Positions 1 through 8,011 of a stretch of 35,670 bases of DNA are shown piece after piece; positions within the stretch are counted from its first letter, which is position 1, and each line of letters starts with the position of its first letter. The position numbers and the translations under genes are program-made. Source of the stretch: Cytophagaceae bacterium (GTDB lineage: Bacteria > Bacteroidota > Bacteroidia > Cytophagales > Cytophagaceae); contig JAIERY010000440.1 in NCBI GenBank assembly GCA_019746425.1, positions 1 to 35,670 of the forward strand. The letters are read 5' to 3'. The notes under the pieces were generated by a model. That model had not been told where the DNA came from and did not search any database. It worked only from the letters and a program-made list of their open reading frames with translations.

Positions 1-573
1 AATGGAGGGATGGGAAGCAACGGCTTAACATCGGCAAGACACGATGTGTTCTCTTCCATTTTCAGCTCCAGGTATCCTGAAAGCTTTGATCCTTCTGTTC
101 CAAAGCACCTGGTTTATATGGGAAAATATAAGCTGACAGATACCTACGACAAACTGCCTGTCAATGCCGGAAAATTAGTATTATCTCCTACACGCACTTA
201 TGCCCCGATTGTAAAAGCAATACTGAAGGAATTCAGAAAAAATATTCATGGTATTATACATTGCAGTGGCGGCGGACAAACCAAGGTCCTTCACTTTGCA
301 GATAACATTCATATCATAAAAGACAATCTTTTTGAAACACCTCCATTATTCAAATTGATTCAGGAAGAAAGTAAAACGGAATGGAAAGAAATGTATAAAG
401 TTTTCAATATGGGCCACCGCCTGGAAATTTATACAGATGAAAAATCAGCACATGAAATGATCGCTATATCCAAATCATTCAATATTGATGCGAAGATTAT
501 CGGGAGGACTGAAGCATACTCAGGAAAAAAGCTTACAATTAAAGCCAATCAAAACACGTATTTATACGAGTAA
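1..573 (+). CDS. purM: Phosphoribosylformylglycinamidine cyclo-ligase (AIR synthase), C-terminal part, 5' truncated
   Basis: The reading frame is open from base 1, so the gene begins outside the window; the ATG at 10 is probably internal, because the codons before it (N-G-G) continue a glycine-rich GGMGSNGLTSARH motif. About 190 residues of the C-terminal AIRS domain are visible. The motif GSNGLTSARHDVF, the stretch HCSGGGQTKVLHF and the ending MYKVFNMGHRLEIY are typical of the long Bacteroidota form of PurM. The enzyme closes the imidazole ring of 5-aminoimidazole ribonucleotide with ATP in de novo purine synthesis in the cytoplasm. No hairpin terminator is obvious in the 89 bases before the sigma factor. 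The identification is fairly secure from the FNMG motif; the start and the N-terminal ATP-binding half cannot be judged. Confidence 0.88.
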   Translation, partial: NGGMGSNGLTSARHDVFSSIFSSRYPESFDPSVPKHLVYMGKYKLTDTYDKLPVNAGKLVLSPTRTYAPIVKAILKEFRKNIHGIIHCSGGGQTKVLHFADNIHIIKDNLFETPPLFKLIQEESKTEWKEMYKVFNMGHRLEIYTDEKSAHEMIAISKSFNIDAKIIGRTEAYSGKKLTIKANQNTYLYE

Positions 574-662
574 AAGCGCTAAAATCTGCCCTCAGAGCTA
601 TTTCTTAACTTTTTTTATACAGTTTAAAATATTAGTATTTGTTGTTCGTCTTCCCATATAAG

Positions 663-1244
663 ATGAAGGACATAATTACCATAGAATCTTTAATGGCCGA
701 AAAAGAGGAAACTATCCGGAATACTTTTCAAAAAGAAAAGAAAAAACTTTTTCAGTTTATACGGAAACGTGTTCCTGCCAAAGAAGATGCAGAAGATATC
801 CTTCAGGATGTTTTTTATCAGCTGATCAAAAATTTTACTCCACTTGAACCAATGGAGCAAATAAGTTCCTGGCTTTTCAAAGTAGCGAGAAATAAAATAA
901 CGGATAAATACAGAAAGCAAAAACCGGAATCTTATGAGAAGTATGTTTCAGAAGATTCAGAAGGAGAAAATTATTTCCTTCAACGTTTTTTTGATCCTAA
1001 AAATAATCCTGAAGATGAATACTTCCGTTCTGTAATATGGGATGCATTGATTGAAGCATTGGAAGAATTGCCTGAAGAACAAAAAGAAGTATTTGTTCTC
1101 CATGAAATTGAAGAAAAGGATTTTAAAGAAATCTCTGAAATAATCGGTGTCTCAGTAAATACTTTATTATCCAGAAAACGATATGCTGTCCTTTATCTTA
1201 GAAAAAGATTAAATGAATTTTATAAAGAACTATTGAATTATTAA
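663..1244 (+). CDS. ECF-type RNA polymerase sigma factor
   Basis: This is a 193-residue sigma-70 family regulator. Region 2 is clear (DAEDILQDVFYQLIKN, then SSWLFKVARNKITDKYRK), followed by an acidic linker and region 4 (LEELPEEQKEVFVLHEIE, then FKEISEIIGVSVNTLLSRKRYA). There is no region 1 or 3, as expected for an extracytoplasmic-function factor. An upstream TTG at 639 would extend the frame by 8 residues but sits in an AT-rich leader, so the ATG at 663 is preferred; an in-frame ATG at 693 is also possible and leaves region 2 intact. The next gene starts 10 bases after the stop, so the two are likely co-transcribed. No classical anti-sigma factor is adjacent; the small Cys-rich membrane protein downstream occupies that place. 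The stimulus and target promoters are unknown. Confidence 0.93.
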   Translation: MKDIITIESLMAEKEETIRNTFQKEKKKLFQFIRKRVPAKEDAEDILQDVFYQLIKNFTPLEPMEQISSWLFKVARNKITDKYRKQKPESYEKYVSEDSEGENYFLQRFFDPKNNPEDEYFRSVIWDALIEALEELPEEQKEVFVLHEIEEKDFKEISEIIGVSVNTLLSRKRYAVLYLRKRLNEFYKELLNY

Positions 1245-1254
1245 AAATACATAT

Positions 1255-1629
1255 ATGAAAAAGTCATTCTTTATTCACGGGCTAAAAATATTTGTTTGCG
1301 TCATAGCATGCGGGCTGTTATTGGGTTCTGTCGTAATGTTATTATGGAACTGGATTATTCCTAACGTTTTTCAGGGAGCAAACGAAATTAATTTCCCTCA
1401 GGCACTTGGCCTATTTCTGCTGGGCAGAATTCTCATAGGGGGATTTAAAGGATGGAGAAGTTGCGGAAGCAATTGTGGTTGCGGCACTGGAGGTAGTTAT
1501 GGATATAAAGGTTATTGGAAAAAAAGATTTGAAGAAAAGCTTTCGTCTCTTTCTCCGGAAGAAAGAGAAAAACTAAAAGAGAAATATAAAAAATGCTGCG
1601 GATATGATGATGAGGAACAGAAGGGGTAA
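1255..1629 (+). CDS. Small two-helix membrane protein with Cys-rich tail; candidate partner of the sigma factor
   Basis: This is a 124-residue protein of unknown function. It has two hydrophobic segments (about residues 11-31 and 46-63) joined by a short loop with WNWIIPNVFQG. The second segment, FPQALGLFLLGRILIGGF, resembles a motif I have seen in short membrane proteins encoded beside sigma factors. A tail follows with Cys 70, 74, 76, 114 and 115, Gly/Tyr-rich sequence, and a charged helix beginning SPEEREKLKEKYKK. The positive-inside rule would put both the N-terminus and the Cys-rich tail in the cytoplasm, where the tail could contact the sigma factor or bind a metal; that is inference. 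It lies 10 bases after the sigma gene and is followed at once by a strong terminator, so the pair forms a two-gene unit. Cys 15 and 19 lie within the first helix. Confidence 0.85.
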   Translation: MKKSFFIHGLKIFVCVIACGLLLGSVVMLLWNWIIPNVFQGANEINFPQALGLFLLGRILIGGFKGWRSCGSNCGCGTGGSYGYKGYWKKRFEEKLSSLSPEEREKLKEKYKKCCGYDDEEQKG

Positions 1630-1633
1630 ATGC

Positions 1634-1664
1634 AAAAGCCTCTCCGTTTTGGAGAGGCTTTTTT
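1634..1664. terminator. Bidirectional rho-independent terminator
   Basis: A 12-bp perfect stem (1634-1645 pairs with 1651-1662) encloses a 5-base loop. It has a GC-rich core, A residues on the left side and T residues on the right, so it can end transcription from both sides. It closes the sigma factor operon. The stop codon of the convergent UbiA-like gene (1663-1665) overlaps its right edge. Confidence 0.9.
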
Positions 1665-2538
1665 ATATTATAATGATTTGGAAAAAGACAAGAAAGATAA
1701 AATGAATGATCATAATCCCATCAATGCAAAATAAATAATAAGACTCCCTTACTTTTTCATTGATTTTAAGAATTAATATAAAGGCTAGAACACTGGAGAC
1801 AATTCTTGACAGTGTAATAAAATCAAGACCATGTCTAAAAGTCGAAAGGCATATAAAAAATCCAAAAAATATACCCGACAATGTTTTAGACCATTGCACC
1901 CCGAATATGGTGGGAATTGTCAGTAATTTATTTTCTTTGTCGCTTCTATAATCTCTGATATCAAAAGGTATTGCAAGAGCAAGAATAAAGAAGAACCTCT
2001 CCAGAAAAAGCGAAAAGGAAGAAAAATCTGTTTCGCCCAATATCATACATGGAAAATACGCCGTCACTGAAGCCCATACATAGGCAAGCAGAAAAATTTT
2101 GGTCAGCGGTACTTTTCTTAACGAAAAGTTCAAGTCAATTTTATTAAATTTTAAAGGCACTACATACAAAATTGAAATGATTCCCAAATGAAATAAATAT
2201 AAAATTTCATATAACGAAAAAAAACGAAGGTAATACAATCCCATAGTCGCAGAGAAAACAATCAGGTATTTCATATTTTTTTCATTTTCCATTACCCATC
2301 TATCCCGACTTGTATTTCCGGCTATAGCTTTCTTTTGAAAAATATTGAGGTTGTAAATAAAGAAGGTGGAGCAAAATATAAACATGAATAAATGAGACGG
2401 GAATAAAGAAAGACTTTTTCCTAAAATTAAATAAGACGACACTGTCAAAGTTATCGCACTGAGGCTAATAAACAGATGACTAAAGAGAAGAGCTTCAAAA
2501 TGCAGTCTAAGAGAAGAATATGTATTAGTGGAATTCAT
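1663..2538 (-). CDS. UbiA prenyltransferase-like membrane protein with degenerate first Asp motif
   Basis: This is a multi-pass membrane protein of 291 residues with about eight or nine hydrophobic segments. The stretch FDIRDYRSDKENKLLTIP keeps the spacing D-x2-D-x3-D and the following residues of the second Asp-rich motif of UbiA-type prenyltransferases. The first motif, normally NDxxDxxxD, is replaced by YNLNIFQKKAIAG without any Asp. It may therefore have altered activity or another substrate. The longer frame would start at a TTG (2562) inside the loop of the terminator hairpin 2548-2577, so the ATG at 2538 is chosen; it lies just past the hairpin in the direction of transcription. No partner gene gives a pathway (quinone, heme and carotenoid are all possible). 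It runs convergent to the sigma factor unit. Confidence 0.72.
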   Translation of the reverse strand: MNSTNTYSSLRLHFEALLFSHLFISLSAITLTVSSYLILGKSLSLFPSHLFMFIFCSTFFIYNLNIFQKKAIAGNTSRDRWVMENEKNMKYLIVFSATMGLYYLRFFSLYEILYLFHLGIISILYVVPLKFNKIDLNFSLRKVPLTKIFLLAYVWASVTAYFPCMILGETDFSSFSLFLERFFFILALAIPFDIRDYRSDKENKLLTIPTIFGVQWSKTLSGIFFGFFICLSTFRHGLDFITLSRIVSSVLAFILILKINEKVRESYYLFCIDGIMIIHFIFLVFFQIIII

Positions 2539-2539
2539 A

Positions 2540-2577
2540 AAATGAAAAGGCTCATCTGTCAATTAACGGATGAGCCT
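2540..2577 (-). terminator. Rho-independent terminator of the atp operon
   Basis: A 9-bp perfect stem (2548-2556 with 2569-2577) and a 12-base loop lie 25 bases after the atpG stop codon. On the minus strand the stem is followed by a T-rich run ending near 2540. It separates the ATP synthase operon from the UbiA-like gene and rules out that gene's longer TTG start. The loop is rather long, so termination may be partial. Confidence 0.75.
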
Positions 2578-2602
2578 CTATTTTATTTAACAAGAATATT
2601 TA

Positions 2603-3511
2603 TTATCCATTAAGCGCTTCCGCACCGCCTACGATTTCCAGAATCTCTTTGGTAATAGCAGCTTGTCTGGTTCTGTTATACGTTAATCTCAATTCCTTTA
2701 ACAACTCTTTGGCATTATCAGTAGCTTTATCCATTGCTGTCATCCTTGCACCATGTTCGGAAGCATTAGATTCCAGTACGCCTTCATAAAATTGAATTTT
2801 TAAAGACTTAGGAATAAGGTCTGCCACTATATCTTTTTGAGAAGGCTCAAAAATATAATTGGTTTTATAACGACTAGGCTCCACTTTTACTTCTGCAGCT
2901 TTAGCTTTTGGAAGATCATCTTTTGTTATAGGCAGATACTGCTTTACTCTTACAATCTGAGTAGCAACATTTTTAAACTCATTGTAAATAATTTCTACTT
3001 TATCGTATTCTTTATTTACAAAAGCATTCATTACATACTCTGCAGCAGGTCTTACCTGATCAAAACTTAAGCTTTTAAAGAGGCCGACAAAATTGCCAAT
3101 TGTTTTTAAACCTTTCTTATTATAAAAGTCTAGTCCTTTTTTCCCGATGCAAAGAAAATGTACATTCCCTTGTGCCAATTGTGCACTGTATTTTGTATTA
3201 AGTAAATTTTGAGAAGCTTTAATCACATTTGAATTAAACGCTCCGGCCAAACCTCTGTCAGAAGTAATCAGGACTATAAGAATTTTTTCAGCTTTTCTTT
3301 CTGCTCCATATGGATTTTCGACATCACCATCGAGTGTTGCTGAAACATTTGCCAATATTCCATTAAGCTTCTGAACATAAGGTCTCAGTTTGATAATATT
3401 ATCCTGAGACTTACGAAGCTTGGCAGCAGCCACCATTTTCATAGCTTTGGTGATCTGCTGTGTAGAATTAACAGAAACTATTCGTCCTCTTACCTCTTTT
3501 AAACTTGCCAT
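2603..3511 (-). CDS. atpG: F1 ATP synthase gamma subunit
   Basis: A 302-residue central rotor stalk subunit. The N-terminal helix MASLKEVRGRIVSVNSTQQITKAMKMVAAAKL, here given only as its hallmark QQITKAMKMVAA, is the coiled-coil shaft. The middle holds SDRGLAGAFNSN, and the C-terminal helix has MDKATDNAKELL and ends NRTRQAAITKEILEIVGGAEAL. Gamma turns within the alpha3beta3 head and couples proton flow through the c-ring to ATP synthesis. The length is slightly above the usual 285-290, with extra residues in the middle domain as is common in Bacteroidota. It is the last gene of the operon, 9 bases after atpA, and a hairpin terminator follows. The ATG start fits the family N-terminus. Confidence 0.97.
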   Translation of the reverse strand: MASLKEVRGRIVSVNSTQQITKAMKMVAAAKLRKSQDNIIKLRPYVQKLNGILANVSATLDGDVENPYGAERKAEKILIVLITSDRGLAGAFNSNVIKASQNLLNTKYSAQLAQGNVHFLCIGKKGLDFYNKKGLKTIGNFVGLFKSLSFDQVRPAAEYVMNAFVNKEYDKVEIIYNEFKNVATQIVRVKQYLPITKDDLPKAKAAEVKVEPSRYKTNYIFEPSQKDIVADLIPKSLKIQFYEGVLESNASEHGARMTAMDKATDNAKELLKELRLTYNRTRQAAITKEILEIVGGAEALNG

Positions 3512-3520
3512 ATATATTTA

Positions 3521-5101
3521 TTAAGCAGAGAATTTACTTGCTAAATCTAAAGCAACTTTTTTCAGTACGCTTGTAACAGAGTCATCTATTTTACCGCTTC
3601 TGATGGCGTCTAAAGTATCTTTATGCTGAGCCTTCAATAATCCTGAAAACTCTGATTCGAAAGCTTTTACTTTATTTACAGCTACCTTATCCATAAACCC
3701 ATTTGTAGAAACATAGATAATAGCTACCTGCTGCTCTACTGTCACCGGACTGTATTGTGCCTGTTTTAATATCTCAAGGTTTCTTCTACCTCTTTCGATA
3801 GTAAGTTTAGTAGCAGGGTCAAGATCAGAACCGAATTTTGCAAAAGCTTCTAATTCTCTGAATTGTGCCTGATCAAGTTTTAATGTGCCGGCTACTTTTT
3901 TCATTGATTTAATCTGTGCATTTCCTCCCACCCTTGATACGGAAATACCTACGTTAATTGCAGGTCTGATACCTGAGTTGAATAAGTTTGTTTCAAGGAA
4001 TATCTGACCGTCGGTAATTGAAATTACGTTTGTTGGAATATAAGCTGAAACGTCTCCCGCCTGAGTTTCAATAATAGGAAGCGCTGTTAAAGATCCCCCT
4101 CCTTTTACTTTACCTTTTAAGGAATCAGGAAGGTCATTCATTTTTTGTGCAATAGCATCATTGTTGTTAATCTTAGCTGCTCTTTCCAGAAGACGGCTGT
4201 GAAGATAGAACACATCCCCGGGATAAGCTTCACGTCCAGGAGGTCTTCTCAGAAGAAGAGAAACTTCTCTGTAAGCAACTGCCTGTTTAGAAAGATCATC
4301 ATATATCACAAGCGCCGGTCTTCCTGTATCTCTGAAATATTCTCCGATAGCTGCACCTGTAAAAGGAGCGAAGAATTGCATAGGCGCAGGATCTGCAGCC
4401 GAAGCTGCAACAACTACAGTGTAATCCATAGCTTTTCCTTTTTCCAGTGCGTTTACCACCTGAGCTACTGTACTTGCTTTTTGTCCTACTGCAACGTAGA
4501 TACAAAATACCGGCTCTCCTTTTTCAAAAAACTCTCTCTGGTTGATGATTGTATCTATAGCAACTGCAGTTTTCCCTGTTTGTCTGTCACCGATGATCAA
4601 CTCTCTTTGTCCTCTTCCGATTGGGATCATTGAGTCGATGGCCTTAATACCTGTCTGAAGTGGCTCATTTACCGGCTGTCTGTAAATTACACCGGGAGCT
4701 TTTCTTTCCAAAGGCATATCGTAAAGATCTCCTTTGATAGGGCCTTTGCCATCGATTGGATTTCCAAGCGTATCTACTACTCTTCCCACCACACCGTCAC
4801 CTACTTTTACATAAGCAATCTGCTTTGTTCTTTTTACAGTTACGCCTTCTTTGATTTCGCTGTAGTCACCAAGCAATACGGCACCCACGTTATCTTCTTC
4901 AAGATTCAGCACTAATCCTCTCAGGCCATTCTCGAATTCGATCAGTTCTCCTGACTGTGCTTTTGTGAGTCCATAAATGCGGGCAACACCGTCTCCTACC
5001 TGGAGTACGGTACCTACCTCTTCTAGTTCAGCTTCTGTTCTGAAATTGGATAACTGCTCTCTTAATATCGCAGAAACCTCATCGGGTCTTACTTCTACCA
5101 T
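3521..5101 (-). CDS. atpA: F1 ATP synthase alpha subunit
   Basis: A 526-residue non-catalytic nucleotide-binding subunit of the F1 head. The N-terminal beta-barrel ([16 protein letters not shown], about residues 30-44) is followed by the P-loop GDRQTGKT at 171-178. [13 protein letters not shown] lies around 231-243, and ISVSRVGG provides Arg390, the equivalent of the arginine that reaches into the catalytic site on beta. The C-terminal helical domain is complete. Length and motif order match the family, so the gene looks intact. It starts 3 bases after the atpH stop and precedes atpG by 9 bases, which indicates co-translation within the operon. The partner beta subunit gene is not in this window. 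Confidence 0.98.
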   Translation of the reverse strand: MVEVRPDEVSAILREQLSNFRTEAELEEVGTVLQVGDGVARIYGLTKAQSGELIEFENGLRGLVLNLEEDNVGAVLLGDYSEIKEGVTVKRTKQIAYVKVGDGVVGRVVDTLGNPIDGKGPIKGDLYDMPLERKAPGVIYRQPVNEPLQTGIKAIDSMIPIGRGQRELIIGDRQTGKTAVAIDTIINQREFFEKGEPVFCIYVAVGQKASTVAQVVNALEKGKAMDYTVVVAASAADPAPMQFFAPFTGAAIGEYFRDTGRPALVIYDDLSKQAVAYREVSLLLRRPPGREAYPGDVFYLHSRLLERAAKINNNDAIAQKMNDLPDSLKGKVKGGGSLTALPIIETQAGDVSAYIPTNVISITDGQIFLETNLFNSGIRPAINVGISVSRVGGNAQIKSMKKVAGTLKLDQAQFRELEAFAKFGSDLDPATKLTIERGRRNLEILKQAQYSPVTVEQQVAIIYVSTNGFMDKVAVNKVKAFESEFSGLLKAQHKDTLDAIRSGKIDDSVTSVLKKVALDLASKFSA

Positions 5102-5104
5102 AAA

Positions 5105-5662
5105 TTAATATTTTGATATATATGGATTATCTTTAAACTTGGTTCTTAATTTCTGTAATTTACTCTTCACTGATTCATCTATCTGCCTGTCGCCGATCTT
5201 TAAAATATATCCTCCGATAATTTCATCCTGGATTTTTTCGTGCAGATCAACTTTTTTGCCTGTAGCGCCTGCTACCAGATTTACAAAACTTGTTCTTTGG
5301 GCATCAGTGAGAGGGAAAGTGGTAGTAACCTCTGCTGTCTCTATATTATTTTTCTTTTTGTATAAAGAGATAAATTCTTTTGCAATAAAATACAGATATG
5401 GCTCTCTGTTTTTTCTTGAAATAATATCAAACATAGAGAAAGTAAGATCTGAAACTCTTCCTTTTAAAAGGCTGTTCAGAATTGCCAATTTCTTCTCATG
5501 TGTAATGATAGGGTTTTTAAATATTCTCACTAAGGCAGGGTTTTCTTCGCCGATTTTAGTAAACAAAACCATATCCTTATGAACCTGCTCTAACGCTCCT
5601 TTTTCATGAGCAAGCTCTAATAATGAATTAGCGTATCTCGAAGCAACCCTTGATTCGTGCAT
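5105..5662 (-). CDS. atpH: F1 ATP synthase delta subunit
   Basis: A 185-residue peripheral-stalk subunit (OSCP/delta family). The N-terminal RVASRYANSLLELAHEKG helix is typical, and the six-helix N-domain binds the top of alpha. The C-terminal part has the conserved TTTFPLTDAQ segment and IIGGYILKIGDRQIDESVKSKL, the family signature (I-G-G-x5-D-x3-D-x-S). It clamps F1 to the b subunits. It lies 7 bases after atpF and 3 bases before atpA. The length is usual and the ATG start gives the expected N-terminus. Confidence 0.96.
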   Translation of the reverse strand: MHESRVASRYANSLLELAHEKGALEQVHKDMVLFTKIGEENPALVRIFKNPIITHEKKLAILNSLLKGRVSDLTFSMFDIISRKNREPYLYFIAKEFISLYKKKNNIETAEVTTTFPLTDAQRTSFVNLVAGATGKKVDLHEKIQDEIIGGYILKIGDRQIDESVKSKLQKLRTKFKDNPYISKY

Positions 5663-5669
5663 TCCGGTA

Positions 5670-6179
5670 TTAGTTTAAGTTAGCTTCTTTAATGAATTCA
5701 TTAACCAGTTCTTTCTGTGCTTTCTCATCTGCCAACTCCCTCTTAAGAATTTTCTCAGCGATTTCCAGAGAAAGATTTGCCGCAAGATTTTTTACTTCCG
5801 TAAGCGCAGCCTGTTTCTCATTGTTAATCGCAGCCCTGGCATTTTCAATTAATCTTTGTCCTTCAGCAGTTGCTTTATCTTTTGCTTCAGATACTATATT
5901 GTTGGCTGCAGTCTGGGCTTCTCTCAGCATTTTATCTCTTTCCAGTCTTGCTTCCTGTAATAATTTATCATTATCAGCGTGAAGCTTCTGCATTTCTTCT
6001 TTTGCTTTCTTCGCAGCATTTAATGCTTCTTCAATGTTGGCTTCTCTTTCTTTTAAAGAAGTAAGGATTGGCTTCCATGCAAATTTCCCAAGTATAAATA
6101 ATATTACCAGGAAAATCATGAATTGCCAGAAAAGCAAACCAAATTCAGGAGTAATTAAGGAACCTGCCAGAAATATCAT
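5670..6179 (-). CDS. atpF: F0 ATP synthase b subunit
   Basis: A 169-residue stator subunit. One N-terminal membrane helix (LLFWQFMIFLVILFILGKFAW, about residues 15-34, given here as LLFWQFMIFLVIL) is followed by PILTSLKEREANIEEAL and then a long charged coiled coil rich in Ala, Lys and Glu. This is the standard layout of the dimeric peripheral stalk that links F0 to F1 through delta. Only one b-type gene is present, so a homodimer is expected. It is separated from atpE by a 97-base gap holding a long hairpin, the largest gap inside the operon, and is followed 7 bases later by atpH. Confidence 0.96.
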   Translation of the reverse strand: MIFLAGSLITPEFGLLFWQFMIFLVILFILGKFAWKPILTSLKEREANIEEALNAAKKAKEEMQKLHADNDKLLQEARLERDKMLREAQTAANNIVSEAKDKATAEGQRLIENARAAINNEKQAALTEVKNLAANLSLEIAEKILKRELADEKAQKELVNEFIKEANLN

Positions 6180-6229
6180 ATTCGTTTTTTTATCGTATTA
6201 TCTTATGAAAATTATAATTCTAAATTGTA

Positions 6230-6267
6230 AAGACTTCTGAAGAACCTATCGTTCATTCAGAAGTCTT
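6230..6267 (-). promoter_or_regulatory. Intercistronic hairpin between atpE and atpF
   Basis: A perfect 12-bp inverted repeat (6230-6241 with 6256-6267) starts 9 bases after the atpE stop codon. The inner bases 6242-6245 and 6251-6254 can add four more pairs, with a single bulged A, leaving a 5-base apex. On the transcribed strand no T-run follows, so a simple terminator is unlikely. A 3' stabilising or processing hairpin that protects the c-subunit message is a reasonable guess, because c is needed in many more copies than b. Confidence 0.6.
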
Positions 6268-6276
6268 ATGAGCTTA

Positions 6277-6525
6277 TTAAGCTTTTGTCCAGATCAACAG
6301 ACAAAGTACAATCGCAAACAGAGCAGCTCCTTCAATAAGAGCAGCTGCGATAAGCATCGCAGTCTGAATTCTACCTGTTTCCTGAGGTTGTCTTGCAATT
6401 GATTCTACTGCGCTACCGCCTATACGGCCGATTCCGACGCCTGCGCCTAATGCAGCAATTCCAGCACCGATTCCGGCTCCAAGCAGAGCATAGCCCATCT
6501 CAACTAAAAACATTACTCCTAACAT
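6277..6525 (-). CDS. atpE: F0 ATP synthase c subunit (proteolipid)
   Basis: An 82-residue rotor ring subunit with two membrane helices. Helix 1 carries the packed glycine pattern GAGIGAGIAALGAGVGIG. The polar loop follows with IGGSAVESIARQPQ, and helix 2 has AALIEGAALFAIV, whose Glu (residue 65 from this start) is the ion carrier. The residues after that Glu are G-A-A rather than the polar residues of sodium-binding rings, so proton coupling is expected. Three ATG codons are possible: 6561 (94 residues), 6525 and 6513 (78 residues). The one at 6525 gives a usual length and is preferred, but 6513 is equally plausible. It lies 60 bases after atpB and is followed by the intercistronic hairpin. 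Confidence 0.95.
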   Translation of the reverse strand: MLGVMFLVEMGYALLGAGIGAGIAALGAGVGIGRIGGSAVESIARQPQETGRIQTAMLIAAALIEGAALFAIVLCLLIWTKA

Positions 6526-6585
6526 AGATTTACAATTTATATAGTTAAACAAAAAACTCATTTTAAGACCATGATCTGCCGGATG

Positions 6586-7623
6586 TTATCCGGCTTCATG
6601 ATGCTCTTCTACTGCTGATCCAAAATACATAGCCGAAAGAAGGGTGAAAACATATGCCTGCAGCAACGCCACAAACAATTCCAGCACATTCATAAAGACT
6701 GCAAATGCAGCGCTTACAATTCCTACAGTTACACTTTTAAATAAAAAAGTAAAGCAAATTAAACTCAGAATAAGAATGTGACCGGCGGTGATGTTAGCAA
6801 AAAGACGTATCATCAGTGAAAATGGCTTGGTAAACATTCCAAGAATCTCAATAGGAAGAATAATAATTCTTAATGGCAAAGGCACGCCGGGTGTCCAGAA
6901 AATATGCCCCCAATAAGTTTTATTTCCACTGAAAGTAGTAATAAGAAAAGTAAACACTGCAAGCACTGCTGTTACTGCAATATTACCGGTGAGATTTGCT
7001 CCACCTGGAAGTAATCCTAAAAGATTGTTAAACCAAATGAAAAAGAAAACGGTAAGCAGGTAAGGCATAAATCTTTCGTATTTATGACCGATTACACTCT
7101 TGGCCACGTCATCTCTTATATATATTATAATAGGTTCGAAGAATGATTGTACACCTTTAGGAGCTGAACCAGGATTCTTCTTATATCTCCTGGCCATTCC
7201 AAGGAATATGAACAATAAAAGAATTACGCTTAACATTAGAGAAGCTACATTCTTTGTAATAGAGAGGTCAATGATTAGTTCTTTCCCCGACCCAGCAACT
7301 GTTTCAATTTTATTCTCTTCGTTTAGTATAAAACCATTATATGATGCATGACCATGCTCAAATCTTGAAGACATGAAAGCATCTAAACCAGCCTTGCCGT
7401 TTTCCTTAGATAATAAAATCACTGGAAGAGGTAATGACCAATGCGTACGCTCATCCCATGAAGCGAAATGCCAGTCATGAGAGTCTGCAATGTGATGCAT
7501 GATAGTAGGTGCAGGATTAAAAGGTTTATCGGCATTGTTTTCCTGATCATGACCAGCATAGGAAAACATAGCAATTGCCGAAAAAATAAGGGTGAAAAGT
7601 GTATTTTTTATGAAATTATCCAT
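6586..7623 (-). CDS. atpB: F0 ATP synthase a subunit with extended N-terminal domain
   Basis: A 345-residue stator channel subunit, longer than the roughly 270 residues of E. coli because of a Bacteroidota-type N-terminal extension. A probable signal peptide (MDNFIKNTLFTLIFSAIAMFSYA) precedes a His-rich region (MHHIADSHDWHF). The C-terminal membrane domain has NNLLGLLPGG and MIRLFANITAGH, whose Arg (about residue 273) is the essential arginine facing the c-ring Glu. A longer frame begins at a TTG (7671), but the ATG at 7623 gives a proper signal peptide and an 8-base overlap with the preceding gene, which suggests translational coupling. The protein ends with a His/Glu tail, VEEHHEAG. It is an inner-membrane protein. 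Confidence 0.96.
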   Translation of the reverse strand: MDNFIKNTLFTLIFSAIAMFSYAGHDQENNADKPFNPAPTIMHHIADSHDWHFASWDERTHWSLPLPVILLSKENGKAGLDAFMSSRFEHGHASYNGFILNEENKIETVAGSGKELIIDLSITKNVASLMLSVILLLFIFLGMARRYKKNPGSAPKGVQSFFEPIIIYIRDDVAKSVIGHKYERFMPYLLTVFFFIWFNNLLGLLPGGANLTGNIAVTAVLAVFTFLITTFSGNKTYWGHIFWTPGVPLPLRIIILPIEILGMFTKPFSLMIRLFANITAGHILILSLICFTFLFKSVTVGIVSAAFAVFMNVLELFVALLQAYVFTLLSAMYFGSAVEEHHEAG

Positions 7624-8011
7624 CTCGCTTAAAATCGGCTCGCAAGTTACGTAATAGAAAATAAATTTCAAACGATGTATATACTAAATAAAGTGCAAAA
7701 AAATTAACTACAAATGCCAGTAAATTGGAAGAAGAAGAATTAAGAATAATTATTACAAAAATTATACAAATAGGCAATCTGATCGCAACAGATAGAAAGA
7801 AAGAATTGTGGAAATCTTTTTTTTCTTTTAGTCCTTTAATCGAGATTAAATATGCTAATAAAGTAAGCAAAAAGAAGAAGCCAATAGTAATCCAGATCTG
7901 GTCATGGATAACAGAATTTTTAAGCATTTTCAGGGAAAACGCTAAGGCTGAAATTATTACAGTAATACCTGAAAGATTATAAAGGAATTTTACAAACAGC
8001 TTTTTGATCAT
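7616..8011 (-). CDS. Four-helix membrane protein in the AtpI position of the atp operon
   Basis: A 131-residue protein with four hydrophobic segments (about 13-30, 40-58, 70-89 and 96-119) and a basic C-terminus (RNLRADFKRDG). This topology and its place just before atpB match the AtpI accessory protein of other atp operons, although I see no diagnostic motif and sequence similarity is uncertain. AtpI-family proteins have been linked to c-ring assembly and, with AtpZ, to divalent cation transport. Its ATG overlaps the atpZ stop codon in an ATGA arrangement (8008-8011), and its end overlaps the atpB start by 8 bases. Translation of atpZ, this gene and atpB is therefore probably coupled. Confidence 0.75.
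   Translation of the reverse strand: MIKKLFVKFLYNLSGITVIISALAFSLKMLKNSVIHDQIWITIGFFFLLTLLAYLISIKGLKEKKDFHNSFFLSVAIRLPICIIFVIIILNSSSSNLLAFVVNFFALYLVYTSFEIYFLLRNLRADFKRDG

Noticed and set aside
639-662. TTG start extending the sigma factor by eight residues
   Set aside because: No conserved sequence is gained and an ATG follows at once; the TTG is part of a possible TATTTG promoter-like stretch.
4145-4633. 162-codon plus-strand open frame opposite atpA
   Set aside because: It lies wholly within a well-supported atpA and its translation is Ser/Cys-rich with no domain, as expected for an antisense shadow.
5139-5582. 147-codon plus-strand open frame opposite atpH
   Set aside because: Antisense to a clear delta subunit gene; no family resemblance and no promoter or ribosome site seen.
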